A stretch of DNA of 64,000 bases from Spongospora subterranea f. sp. subterranea (Eukaryota; Endomyxa: Phytomyxea; Phytomyxea; Plasmodiophorida). A model generated the notes under the pieces. The model saw only the letters and a program-made list of their open reading frames with translations, was not told the DNA's origin and searched no databases. The position numbers and the translations under genes are program-made. The stretch lies in assembly GCA_049724395.1 (NCBI GenBank), contig JAUGWO010000091.1, positions 186,001 through 250,000 on the forward strand, given 5' to 3'. This document shows positions 1 to 12,614 of the stretch, piece by piece. Within the stretch, counting starts at the first letter, position 1; every line of letters starts with the position of its first letter.

Positions 1-226
1 AAATTTACTGCCAAGAAGATGTCGGCGGCAAAATCAATATTCGACGGTGAAGTCTGTTGATTTCGAAACATGCTGACGTTCAAACGCTCAGAGAAACATC
101 TTTGTTGTAAGATGATAGTATAACAACGCAATTATATATATTATTAATACAGTACACATTTTGCTTATATGAATCTGCATCAGCTACAGAATTCGTAATA
201 CCAATATTTTTCTGAAATAGTGAAGG

Positions 227-3200
227 TTATTTTACGAGTGCGAAACCGAAGTCAGGACTGCTGTGTAACATAACGATTCGGACATCGGAAGGAACTTTGA
301 TCTCGATCAGACTTTGATCTTCTGAATTCGGTCGCCCCCATTGGTAGAGTTCCCCAGTATCTAAAAGTGCAAGGTTCTTGTCAAATCCAGCGGCTATTTT
401 CACTACTCGTTTCCCAATAAAATGGTCGATCGGCGAGGGAACTTCCGCGACTTCAATTCCTCCTACGACCGCTGGCAAACGAGCATTTTCGTTTCTCCAG
501 GAATAAACTGTGCCGCTGCCTACGGTTCCGTTAACACCATAGAACCTTATTTAACTGATCATACCTGATAGGACCAACGACGAATTGCCGCATGTACTGA
601 TGGCGACCGCTTTTTCGTTATTCGGCAGACCTACAGCCAATACTTCGGCAGAAGGCGAACTCATGTACAAGATGCGGCCAGAACTCTCTAATGCCAGAAA
701 CCTTTTCGAACCACCAGCGATGTCAACCACACCTGTTACTACAACAGGATCTTTTGCAATGCTTCTTTGAACAGGGACCGGGTTCGATGTAGACCAAGTC
801 CAGATCTGTCCCAGAGCATCCCGGGCGATATTAAGTGGGCCGAAACGGCAAACTTGAGCGGCATGGTTATTTGCCATCTCCATTGCATATGCACCAGTTG
901 TTTTGTTCCAGGACATGACATCGCCGTCGATAACCGCCAACGAGTCTACAAATAAATCTGTTAGCATATACCACATGCAACAGGGCCGTGTAGGACCAAA
1001 TACCTCCATTGGAATCAACATGGATGTCGGTAAGAGGGCATGAGTCGAACTGAACCATCAGCTGCCGGTCTTGAATACGAAGTAATTGCATGGATGCTGT
1101 CACCATTATTGAGTCTTCACCGGAAGCCAGGGCCCTTGCCATGAAACCGAAGTCATGTACGTCAGTGGGATCCCTCCATAAAATTGCCTTGAAAAATGAT
1201 TCGGAAGAAGAATCAGGCTTGTCGCAAGACTTAAATTCGGACATTAATGTAGAACTTGCTAGTTTCGTAAAGGTTTCAAGAATTTGTTGTCTTCGTTTGC
1301 GAGTTTGCTCTGGGTCCTGCACCGGTGCTAGTACAGTCTCCAACGATTCAACAATTGGCTTGGTCTCAACAGTCTTGACCTTTGTCTTTGATTTTGCCTG
1401 CTGTTCGACCTCTTTCGCCAAAGCGTTTGCTTTCTCTTGTTCAAGGGCCTTTTCTTTACGTCTCAAACAAGCAGTTTCCGAGTCGACGGCAATTTGTGAT
1501 CGTATTGACAAGAGCGGCATTGCCAGAGCTAAATTCGTTAGCTTCTTATGCACATGTTTGTACATCTCTGCATCGGGACTAGGTTTGATTTTCGACTCAG
1601 AAACCAATGTTTCTAAACGAAACCGGAATTCTTCGATATTAGGGTGTCCCAAACTCGATACTAGCTCCAATATTGAATACTGTCAAGTAAGTTAGAACAA
1701 GTTGCAGGGACTGGTAGTGGAATGCAGTACCAGAGACGCCACGTCGTAATCCCAAGCCAACGATAGCCGTATCCGCCGCGGTAGAGCCGAATACATATCA
1801 TTCGCCAAGTCGATAAACTTGGAGAATAAATCTGGAGAATACCATATACCGTGTCGACGGTTCCTTGTATAGAATTTGGCTGGACGTGTCTCAACTGGAA
1901 TTTCGGCTGAATGAACTGATTCGACAATATTCAAAATTAACGATCGCATTCGTAGTCGATGCTCTTCGCCTTGAACTGTTCTTCGATAAGATTTTGTTAA
2001 TGATATCAAGCACTGTTGAGGTGAGCGCTTAATGCCTCTTAGACGTACTGTCGGGAAACCCCCATTCGTCGGCCCAGGAAACATTGATAATGTAACCGAC
2101 TCTAGTGAAATGCCGACTTGATTTGGAACATATCTGTCCGCCACCAGTCAACTGGTGCTGAATAATTTGATGGTAAACCCTGAACTTTTTGTTACCTGAA
2201 GCAGATGGCCTTCTTCTCAGCAGGAAGCATGGTGAACTCGGTATCGCTCCACCAAAATACGCGAGTAGATTTTGATATCAAACTTTTGACGGGATCCGGT
2301 ACCGGATCGAAGCCCCATTGGCAATGAACCGCTGACGTTCCTGAATTATGGAGGTGCATTACCACATCTGCAGAGTCGTCACCAGCAGAAACATTGAACA
2401 GCATCAGAGAAGTGCTGGCCTCAACATTAACAATCAAGGGCACGACTGGCTTCTGATCTTCTACAACCGGATGAGACGTCGCGGTTTCATCTTGGATTTG
2501 TTCGACCACGTCGCTACCAGGGAGCGGAGGCCTGATACTATATTCAGGGAAGATGTGCCTAATAATCGATTCAAACTTGAAGCTGAACCGTACTCACAAA
2601 ACATAGACCTCAAATCAAACAAGTCTTGCCCAACGATTTCAAGAGCACTGGCATCCGAGATTTCGTGAGGATGAATCACAGCAATCCTTTTCCGCAATTC
2701 ATATCGCCTTTGCTGATATGCGGCAGAGGCACGCCAAGAACAGCTTGAATCGGTAGATGCTTTTTTTGATGGCCTCCGGATCGTTTCCATGATAGAGGGC
2801 TGCGAATTTTTGATTTCGCAAAAAAGACCAGAAAAAATGTTTCCAACTTGAACAAACGTTGTTGTTTCGCCACGCAAGGTCATCTTCCAGCACGAAGGCG
2901 ACGTCATTTTTTTCTCAAGGGGCGTGGCAGTATTCAAGAGTTGGAAGGCTTCCATTTTTTCCCGAAATTCATATCCCTTATCCATTGCTAACTCGTCAAC
3001 GCCTACATCAATGCGACGTGATATAATTTTTCTTGTCTTGTCCCATTGTTTGTTGGCCTTTTGCCACCTTTCCAGTATTCGACCTTCCCTAGTGGCTAAA
3101 AGTTGTTCCCCACATAGCCTATAGAGTAAAAAACGATACTTGTTTCATTTTTTTCCAGAAATTGCATTCAGACCGACATTGATGATAGGTATTGCTGTCG

Positions 3201-3581
3201 AAGATCTTCTTCCGCAGCTTTGGCGACTTCTATTTCTTTGAGATGAGCAAGATAAAGAGTTAACTGCGACACAGCGTCTTCGCGCTGTGGCCTGCCGTCC
3301 TTGTCAACAAGTAGTTCTGGATGTTGTGTCTTGTCCGGCTCGTCGCGAAACACTATGGTTTCCGGCAACGATTTAACCATAGTTAGATCTTGCGGCATAG
3401 TTACCGTTCCTCCCCTCTCTCCATGTAACTTCAACGTCTGTCCAGGTCGAATTCGCCTGGCTACCAGCACTTTCTTCGCTGATTCACCGCGGCTAGCAGG
3501 TTTCGCAGGAACGGCAACACGATGACGACGCACCAGTACTCTCCGTACTGATTTGGCTTTAGGCTCTCCCACCGCTTGCAT
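227..3581 (-). CDS. MYCBPAP: MYCBPAP-like protein with C-terminal RCC1-type repeats
   Basis: The N-terminal and middle exons resemble MYC-binding-protein-associated protein (MYCBPAP), a cilium/sperm-flagellum protein. They include an ASH/MSP-like beta domain (2509-2192, with HLHNSGTSAVHCQWGF) and the following segment KAICFRYVPNQVGISLE. The C-terminal part (about 1170-227) consists of RCC1-type blade repeats, for example IAAGFDKNLALLDTGELYQWG split over GELYQWG and IWTWS motifs. Introns supported by frame continuity are 2134-2195, 1680-1730, 946-1003 and 520-564 (45-62 nt, GT-AG). The long exon 1679-1004 carries both the MYCBPAP tail and the start of the RCC1 part in one open frame, so this is one gene, not two. 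The start is the ATG at 3581. Exons between 3168 and 2510 are only partly resolved. The role in a flagellar axoneme is inferred from the family. Confidence 0.72.
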
Positions 3582-4207
3582 TGATCAGTAGCGACAGGTC
3601 AACCGAAAGTCGTTGATCTCATTCTTCAATAATTGATTATCACAAATGAAATATTCGAGGTACAATAATATGATCAAGTGACAATCCCTACCGTTACATG
3701 ACTGGGTTTCCCACGTTAATTTCACGATACCAATGGGAGGATTAGTTTATGAAAACGATGAAACCTGATTGACTGGCAACGCGATAACAGAAGATATGAC
3801 ACCGACTGTACCAATGGTTGGCAATCGCCAAAGGAACCTTTGGTTTGAATTGTGTTTGCGATATTGGTGTTAACAATGCTTCCAGAGGTTTATCACTACT
3901 GGCTCTGATGGATACCATAGGGATTTGTCATTCTATGCTTGATCATGCCAAATAATGCAGCACAGTTTGTTGCATGTTGTTTTTTCAACGGCGCGTATGT
4001 CGTTGTTGTCGCAAGCACGACTGGGATTTTTAATTTTTTGACAGAGTTGCTCTGCGTACGGATGCAGAAAACTTTGTCGAACTGTACAGACGTCACCGCA
4101 AATTCCGTAACGGAGTTTGACGGGGTTTCTGACTGATTCATACAAGGGCATTCGTTCCAGGTTTCAAGACGAGTTTCTGTCGTGGCCTGGTCCAGCTTCG
4201 AGCTGCG
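3582..4207. promoter_or_regulatory. Divergent intergenic region MYCBPAP-like / DIMT1
   Basis: 626 bp lie between two divergent start codons. I see no coding exon or repeat here; it presumably holds both promoters. No recognisable TATA box or other element can be assigned. Confidence 0.35.
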
Positions 4208-5591
<1,384 letters not shown>

Positions 5592-5653
5592 ATTATTAAA
5601 TTACTGTCGAAATCACGTCTGTAAGGTATTTCTGATGTGAAAGTAATTGAAAT

Positions 5654-6590
5654 TTATACGGAAGGTTGGATGGCACTTTTCAAGCGTTGCTGTAATTCCT
5701 CAATGCCAGATAGAGTTATCACGAGCTTCTTGCGTTTTAAAATATCATAGACGTTAGCATTTTTCGTGTCCATCAAATGCAGATCGGGAAGGTTCTGTAT
5801 GGCCAATGTCGCGTTCCGATCCATCTACAGTTTTCATTTCGTAACAACGACAACATCCTAACGCTCAGGGACGTTACCTGGTTCCCATCAATGATTAAAG
5901 CATTGTAGAGATCGAATCGAGACTGGCACTCTCTAACACCCTTGGTCTTATGCGATTCGAGTTCTGAAACAATATTAAAGAATAGTTGAGATTCGCCTGG
6001 TGCAAACTCTTATTACTGGCTTCATCAATAACGATAAGATTTCCCTCCTGATATCGAGTCGAAAGGGCAATTTTAAGGGCTAATTGACGCACCTGAAATT
6101 GAATTAATGACATAAACAAGAATTTAGACGTCTTGATGAAGTTTACCTTCTTATTGAGGTCGAACGAGAAATCTCGTGGTACTTTGGCGTGAACGTGACC
6201 ACCACCACGATGTACGGGACTCCGAGTTGATCCTTGGCGAGCTCGTCCTGTACCTTTTTGAGCAAAAGGTTTTTTTCCTCCACCTCGAACCTAGGAACAA
6301 TTGCACAACGGCGTTTAACTCATCTGGAATAGCGATTTTGAAGGTTGCATGGTCGTACCTCTCCGCGGCCTTTAGTTTTGGAAGTTGACCAACCACGTTT
6401 GGCGGCAAGTTGCCAGCGTACCCTGCCAGCAATGAGCGATACATAAAAAATGGAGTAGATAAATGCTGATACATTCGCTGGAGAATATCACGACGAGGAG
6501 CGCGACCGAATAAATCCGATGGAAGCTTTACAATCGTCTTGGGCTTGTCCGCATTCAAACTAAACACCCAGGCTTCACATTCAGGAAGCG
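5654..6590 (-). CDS. MRPL4: Mitochondrial large-subunit ribosomal protein uL4m (5' end unresolved)
   Basis: Structural protein lining the exit tunnel of the mitochondrial ribosome. Exons at 6473-6590, 6359-6422 and 6147-6290 join in frame to give [10 protein letters not shown], then [19 protein letters not shown], then the family hallmark [17 protein letters not shown] and [17 protein letters not shown]. Later exons give [11 protein letters not shown] and a C-terminus with [17 protein letters not shown], stop at 5654. Introns are 50-68 nt. The first exon, with the start codon and targeting sequence, lies upstream of an acceptor at about 6591 and I could not place it with confidence between 6600 and 7160. 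Confidence 0.85.
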
Positions 6591-6599
6591 CTGAAACAT

Positions 6600-7416
6600 A
6601 TACACTGATGAGGAATCTCAAAGGACCACAGAAACCAGTTCATTGAAGCAGCATATTCATGAAAACTTGCTCAAAAATAACGTCTTGGATATAGTATTAA
6701 ACAGAGAGTACAGCCTTTGAAATCAATGCCAATTTCATGAAAACCATCAAAATGGAATTAGAGGCCTCGTAGAAGACTGATATAACAGGAAATGCAGATT
6801 CATCGAGGAAACAGCGTTCATACATTCAAAACAGTTGTAAACGATGCACAAACAAAAAGAGTCAACTGAAGATTTTAGGCTCAAACACACGCAACCAATA
6901 CGAACCTTCAGGTTGCGCTTTTTTGATACTAGCGAAAGTTGCCAGGCATCGACTCCCGCCAGCGCAACCAAAGGCCCGTCCGGGTAACCACATTCCCAGG
7001 CCAATCATATCTTCGCTGGATGACAAATACCCGCCGCAGTGCACATGATGACGGTGAGTTGTTGGCCAGGGCGCGGCCTTCATCATGACATGTCCTTGCC
7101 CTGACCACGGGGCTCCTGCAGAGTCCATCCAGCTCAGGTTCATCCCTGTTTATAGCCAAAGATCTGTCAGCCCATCACCGAATTTTCAGGGTGTATGTAT
7201 ATCTTTCAGGTCGTTTCTTTTATTTGCCTCGTGCAGATCTGCTCCCTGCTCCTTAAATGCAACAATGGATTATACTGTGCCGAAAACTGAAATTGTGGGC
7301 ATTATCAAGTTCTCAAAAGTGCGACTTAACTCGCTTCGTCCTGTTTGACGCTATACACGGTTTTGAAACCTTCAAATCTCAGTTTCTTAAGGATTGCTTA
7401 AAAAAACATCTCTGGT
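6600..7416. other. Unassigned stretch upstream of uL4m
   Basis: The interval may contain the first exon and promoter of uL4m. A minus-strand open stretch at 7143-6862 is rich in Trp, Gly and His but has no family resemblance I can name and could be chance. Nothing else was recognised. Confidence 0.3.
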
Positions 7417-9114
7417 TTAATAAGGTCTTCTTGTTGACCGCTTCTTGCCATAATGTGGAGCGTGATACATTCGTGATGGGGGAGCCACCTCTTCTTCCTC
7501 TTCATCATCCTCAATATCGTCTGCGTCACCATATAACGATGGCATATGTTCCGGTTTCAAATCCTCAACACGGCGCCGTCGTGGTACTTTACTCCTAATC
7601 GGAGCCAGTGTAGTATTAGGGGATCCTCTCATAGGACCGGATGCCGTCTCGGCCGGGTCTTCTTCCTCGTCGCAAGCATCGTCTTCTTCTTCCACTATTA
7701 CTCTCCTCGCCTTACTTGCTCTCTTGGGTTTCCTTCTGTATGTTATAGGCTCTTCCTCTAATTCTTCGCTGCAGCTATCGTCCTCTTCTTCAGCTGGTGG
7801 CTGGCGAACACGTCTAGGTAAAGGAATCACCGCTGGACGAGAAAGCGATGTCCTCGGAAGTGGTGGGATTACTGAGTAATCTCGATTGACCTGATCAGGC
7901 GATGAATGACCGGGCATTGATGCCATAGGATAAGGGATCGACGTTGCGTTAGTCGCGTTATTCTCAGGGCGCGCTTGTACAGGAGCAGGTGCCACTGATC
8001 CAGCCTTCATCTCCTCTTGCTTTACAACTCCCTTTGGCGGGGTTCTATCAGGATTGGTCGTATTATGGATGGGGGCAACCTTAGGAAATTCGACATCGAT
8101 ATCTTTGGGAGTTGACGTCGCCGACGCAGGAGTGTAACTGACGTGGGAGACATTGGCGGTGGATTTAGGGATAGCAGCCGGTGCCGGTCGAATGGCAGAT
8201 GGGGTTAGATTATTTGATGGCAAGCTTGTCAGTGGCGACATTGTAGCTTGAAGCGCCTTGGGATAAGACGTGGGGGCCTTTGGCAACATTGCAGCTGCTG
8301 GAGTGGCCACTGGTGTTTTCGGCACTGCTGGAGTTGGCCCCGTCGACGCCTTTTGTCCCGTTGGCGATGCCGACATGGGATTCGCTGGCGCCTTGGGAAC
8401 CACAGGAACTGGGGTGGCCATTGGAGTTGCTGGCATTTTTGGCGCTGCTGGAGTGACCATCGGTGGCGTTGGCGCTTTTGGAACTGGTGTATACGTTCCC
8501 GCTGGTGGGGCTGTTACCTTAGGAGCCATTGGATCAGACGTTGGTGTCGCTGGTATCTTCGAAGAACTAGCTGCTGCAGCTGGATACTGTGGAGCGTGAT
8601 TTGTGGGGAGTTGTTGAACCGATGGCGATGGTGTATAAGAAGGTGTTGGTGTCTGAGGGATGGTCGCTGGAGGATTGGCCGGCGTGACCTGTGGTTTTGG
8701 AGCCATAGGCGTGGGCGTTGGTACCTGAGTTGTCCCAACTTTTGGCGCTGGAGTAATGGTCGGCGACGCCTTGGGTGCTGGAGGTACCCGAGTTTGTGCC
8801 AGAGGAGCCACCGGAACTCCATCAACCGCAACAGATACGACGGGGGGATTTGACAATGGCGCCTTCACTGCCTGTTTCATGGGTGGGGCTTTGGTCATTG
8901 GAGGAGCGGCAGTGAATAGAGGGGTTGGAGGAGGCGTCATTAGGACGATTGGGTTGGTAGGGATAGGCAAAGGAGTCGGAGGCTGCGTCATGGTCGGTTC
9001 TGGAGTCTCTTGTCCGTCAAAGTCCTCAGCCGGCTCAATTTGAATCGTGACCTCCTGGGCGTGAACGACCATCAATAATATTGATAGACCTAAGATGATT
9101 TTCGGCCATTGCAT
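7417..9114 (-). CDS. Secreted Pro/Thr/Ala-rich low-complexity protein
   Basis: An unspliced 565-residue frame starting at a true ATG. The N-terminus is a classic signal peptide (about residues 1-19, ending VVHA before QEV). Residues ~35-330 are low-complexity, dominated by Pro, Thr, Ala and short TPAPK/ATPMA-like motifs, which suggests an extended, probably O-glycosylated stalk or wall/matrix protein. Residues ~430-565 alternate acidic clusters (EEEDD, EEEDDACDEEED) with basic ones (RRKPKR, RRRR), with two isolated Cys in the acid patches. There is no recognised catalytic domain and no C-terminal membrane segment or GPI signal. Long reading frames on the opposite strand are a by-product of the biased codons. 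Function unknown. Confidence 0.75.
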   Translation of the reverse strand: MQWPKIILGLSILLMVVHAQEVTIQIEPAEDFDGQETPEPTMTQPPTPLPIPTNPIVLMTPPPTPLFTAAPPMTKAPPMKQAVKAPLSNPPVVSVAVDGVPVAPLAQTRVPPAPKASPTITPAPKVGTTQVPTPTPMAPKPQVTPANPPATIPQTPTPSYTPSPSVQQLPTNHAPQYPAAAASSSKIPATPTSDPMAPKVTAPPAGTYTPVPKAPTPPMVTPAAPKMPATPMATPVPVVPKAPANPMSASPTGQKASTGPTPAVPKTPVATPAAAMLPKAPTSYPKALQATMSPLTSLPSNNLTPSAIRPAPAAIPKSTANVSHVSYTPASATSTPKDIDVEFPKVAPIHNTTNPDRTPPKGVVKQEEMKAGSVAPAPVQARPENNATNATSIPYPMASMPGHSSPDQVNRDYSVIPPLPRTSLSRPAVIPLPRRVRQPPAEEEDDSCSEELEEEPITYRRKPKRASKARRVIVEEEDDACDEEEDPAETASGPMRGSPNTTLAPIRSKVPRRRRVEDLKPEHMPSLYGDADDIEDDEEEEEVAPPSRMYHAPHYGKKRSTRRPY

Positions 9115-9216
9115 TGGAAATTCGTAATATATTAGCTACAGAAATATATATGTCTGATTAATTTTCTAAAGATCACTTGACTCATCCTTAACATGCTTAA
9201 GGTTGACTCAAGATAT

Positions 9217-10505
9217 TTACACCATATTCGATAAAAGTTTTCTGTGTCGGTGAGATAAACGCTCCTCCGATGGCTGGACGGACGACGGCGACATGGCGGC
9301 CAATGCGGCTTGTCCACGAGCGTAATCGTCCCATTCATCACTTTCCGTGACGTCGGATTCCTTTAAGGGAGTTATGAGCAAGTACCGGTTGTCGGGCTGC
9401 TTCTCCAAAATCAAAATTTCACAATTTTCTAGATTTTGCATTCTCTGAGACTCAAAACTGAGAAACCATTCTACGATGCGGCGATAGGCGGTTACCTGGA
9501 ATTTTTCAAATGGCCAGTGCAAAAACCGCATTAGGAACAAACGACACTACGATACCCGTTATTGAGTTGAACATTCACAACTGGGATTTCTTACCGTTAT
9601 GCCATGGGAAACGAGGACAATATTTCGCGTAGGGTGCGACGAAAAATCACGACTAAACAAACATTTTAGACTAAATTTCTGCAAAGAATGACGGACGAAC
9701 AATAGAGATTCCAAGAAGTTCGACACTCTATCGAAAACATCTGCACCTGTACAATTGTTGAATTATCCTCACAATAGACTCGCCAAGAGCATACCAGATT
9801 CGCCAGCTGGTATTCCTATTTAATCATTGAATCAGCACAAGTCAAGGGTAAGAATAAACGGCGACCTACTATAGAAAAAATGGCCAAAACGTTTTCTGAG
9901 GAGCCTGAGCGTGTAGTTTGAATTAATTCATTGCGAATAGGAAAGCGAGAACTCTACCGGCATTCATTGACGAGTTGAAAATCTTGGAAATTTCCCTGCG
10001 CAAAATTGCGTCGATGAACGGATTGAAATTGTGGACACGCTGTATTTACCCAGTCTTGTTCACGAAGGCGTGGCTCATCGCGCCACGTGATTTTATCCTT
10101 GTCGAAGCTTTGCGATATAATCTGGAAAGTCTGGCGTGTGCGCTGGTAGGGGCTGACCCAAAATCGAGCATGTTCATTGCCAATCATCTGCCGAAGCTTC
10201 GCTCCAGCCTCAGCCGATTGCTTTTGGCCGTTCTCCTAGAAACACAACCATGAGCGGATCAACAATTAACAACACAACATTCAAAGCACCGATAAAGGAA
10301 TCGCGTGATCTGGAATAAAAGTGAACAGTTTCCTGTCAACATTTCCCTCGCTCTCTCCATGTCTGAGGAGATAGATTCGATATGGTTTTTTTTTCTCAAT
10401 ACTGTTGCTTCTAATTTTCCATGCGCACCATAGGTTGACGCAGAATCCTGCCACGAGCAGCGTCGGAATTAATGCATTGTCCTCAGTAATACCGAATAAC
10501 CCCAT
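9217..10505 (-). CDS. Membrane-anchored histidine phosphatase, phosphoglycerate mutase-like (DET1-like)
   Basis: The N-terminus has a hydrophobic anchor (ALIPTLLVAGFCVNLWCAW) followed by the catalytic phosphohistidine motif YLLRHGESEGNVD of the histidine phosphatase superfamily. Later exons give FWVSPYQRTRQTF (second conserved Arg), LREQDWVN, GESGADVFDRVSNFLES and the second catalytic histidine in VLVSHGIT. This arrangement is like the fungal DET1-type and plant PGM-like phosphatases; the substrate is unknown. One exon (9795-9815) is only 21 nt. The first in-frame ATG is at 10505. The C-terminal ~80 residues are polar and unrelated to the catalytic domain. Confidence 0.82.
9795..9815 (-). other. 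21-nt micro-exon of the histidine phosphatase gene
   Basis: Frame continuity through the conserved RIPAGESGAD segment requires a 21-nt exon with AG before it and GT after it. It encodes the stretch just before the conserved GES-G-D motif. Excluding it would remove invariant residues. Confidence 0.65.
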
Positions 10506-10829
10506 TTCAGACAAATGTGCCCAAGAGAATTTCGTGTTCAATTCTTTAGCAGCAAACAGTCAGTGGCGTTTGCCATTTACCCGGTCACACTCACAGGGTA
10601 CTTTGAGTGACTGGACTCTGACTGGTTTAAAAGCGATACCCACAGTAGTTGCGGATTGCCGCAGCACTTAGCACGGTCACGTTACTGTCACGTTGTTACA
10701 GCTTCCTACTGTGTAGCACTTCAACGCCACGATGAATTTAACAGTTGACAGACCGGTGTCATGCGTTATTGATACGTTTGACCAGTACTAGTCCAGTTTG
10801 TTTGTAATTGACCGTGACCTAAAGCGGCT
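10506..10829. other. Intergenic, no gene seen
   Basis: No coding exon or repeat recognised between the phosphatase start and the first Copia remnant. It probably contains the phosphatase promoter. Confidence 0.3.
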
Positions 10830-12610
10830 TCGGAATTCAAGGCCATACCGTTGGGTAAATCCCCTGGCAACGAATCTCGCCTCAAATGTGGGATGACCGT
10901 TGTCCATCATTTTGGTAAAAACCCATTTTTCCTCGTATTGGCTTGAGTCCTTCGGGAATAGAGTCTACTACAGTGTCCATGTACCATTGTCCGAGTGCGC
11001 TTTCATCTTTGTGGCAGCGGCTTGCATCCAAAAGGCTGAATCTGGGCAATGCAAAGCGTCTTTGTAGGTATTGGGAAACATCCTATTGTGTTGTGGCATA
11101 ATTGCTGTACTGTTCGTTACTGAGCGTCAATGGACCCTGATCGTCAGTGGGTTCAGGTGGGCGCTGTCGCGGTAAAGATGATTCGTCAAACGTCATGTCG
11201 CGACAAACAAACATTTGTTTATCGTTATCGCGCATCACCCTTTGGAGTATTGGGAATATCCAACAAACATATCTGGTTCCGCAGTGGGATCGAGAGAGGT
11301 TTTCAATGATGAAGAATATGCGACGCATCTGAAGGTTCGCATATGTCGCACATCCGGTTTGATGTCGCACCATAGTTCATGAGGTGCCCTCCATTGGATC
11401 AATTTTGTTGGTAATCTGTTCTGTGTATAAACAGCATAGCACACGGCGAATATCCAGAATTCTGGTCGGAGACCGGCATCAAATAGGATCGTTCTCGCCA
11501 TGGTTATTATCGTCAGGTTTCGTCGTTCTGCTGTTCCGTTTTGTTGAGGGCTGTACGGTGCAGTACGCTGGCGTTTGATTCCTTAGTAGAAAATCACTAA
11601 CCGTCTTGTTGACGTATTCTCCTCCGTTGTCTGTTAACAGTATGCTCAAGCGTTCTTTGGTTCCTGACTTCCATCGACTAGGAATCGTTCAATAATTTTC
11701 TTGACTTCTTCGGGTGATTTGGATTGTTACCCAGCACCATTTCGAATAAAGGCAGTTGTATGTGATTATATTACTGTTATCCTTGACTCGTCGTTAGTAA
11801 GGATCCTTCAAATCAGACCTCAATATTTCGAATTTTCTTGTCGGTTTGGTTGTTCGTTCGTGTGGAAATGGCTGGCGTCGGGCCTAAAGTGCAACCACTA
11901 CATGGTGGTCGTTCGTCAATCAGTATATCTATGCCATCGCAGTGTTCGGGTAGTTTTCTCAATCTCTCGTCGCGTGTCCAAATTCTCTTGTGCACGTTTT
12001 GTAAGTTGATTTTCGCTCCCGATGTTGTTGAATGTGCTTCATATTCTTTGATTGGCTTCAAGTAGTAGCACTTCCCGTTAAAACGTGGAGATTCTGTTTG
12101 ATACTTATCTGGTACCCTTGGGTAGTTAGAGAGTTTGTGGCGAGCAAAGTTTCCATAATCTTTGGAACATGGACAGCGTCCGGTATTTGATATCGGTGGA
12201 GATCTCAACAACGTCAGCGTTCCTTTGCCTATTGCATGAAGGGTTCCACCATTACTTGCGGTAACTGGGGATGGCTTCTTTAATGTTTGATATTTGGTGA
12301 GAAGATGTTTGTCCAGGGTCATGCTACCATTTGCAACGCTGTCAACGATCATTGTGGTTTTTGTAATTCTGGGTGAGCAAACCAACACTGATCGATTTCG
12401 TGGTTTGTTATCTTGCATTTCGCACATGGTTTGTTTTTCTTTGGTTGTCCTTCCATCTTTTTGCCTCGATGTTTAGGATTTTATGTCTCAATCGTGATTC
12501 TCGTCGGCTGTTTCGTATCAATTCATCGATGAGTTGTTGTTCACTAGACAGTAGTAGGTTTGTCAGCCGGGGAATCGTTGTCACTTGGGCTGTTCTGCCG
12601 GCCGCCATGA
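10830..12610 (-). mobile_element. Ty1/Copia LTR retrotransposon remnant (copy B)
   Basis: Broken remnant read on the minus strand. Recognisable parts are a Gag end (about 12608-12408), protease/pre-integrase region (about 12427-11813, with LLTKYQTLKK and ERPPCSGCTLG), integrase core (about 11501-11235, with YTQNRLPTKLI) and the beginning of the reverse transcriptase region (about 11080-10830). No terminal repeats recognised. Multiple breaks; old. It faces copy C head to head and shares sequence with it. Confidence 0.85.
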
Positions 12611-12614
12611 TCTG

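Noticed and set aside
1090-1695. 201-codon plus-strand frame
   Set aside because: Antisense to the confirmed exon of the MYCBPAP-like gene, whose frame is supported by splice phases and RCC1 motifs.
8248-8853. 201-codon plus-strand frame rich in Trp, Arg and Cys
   Set aside because: Shadow of the Pro/Thr-biased secreted-protein gene on the other strand.
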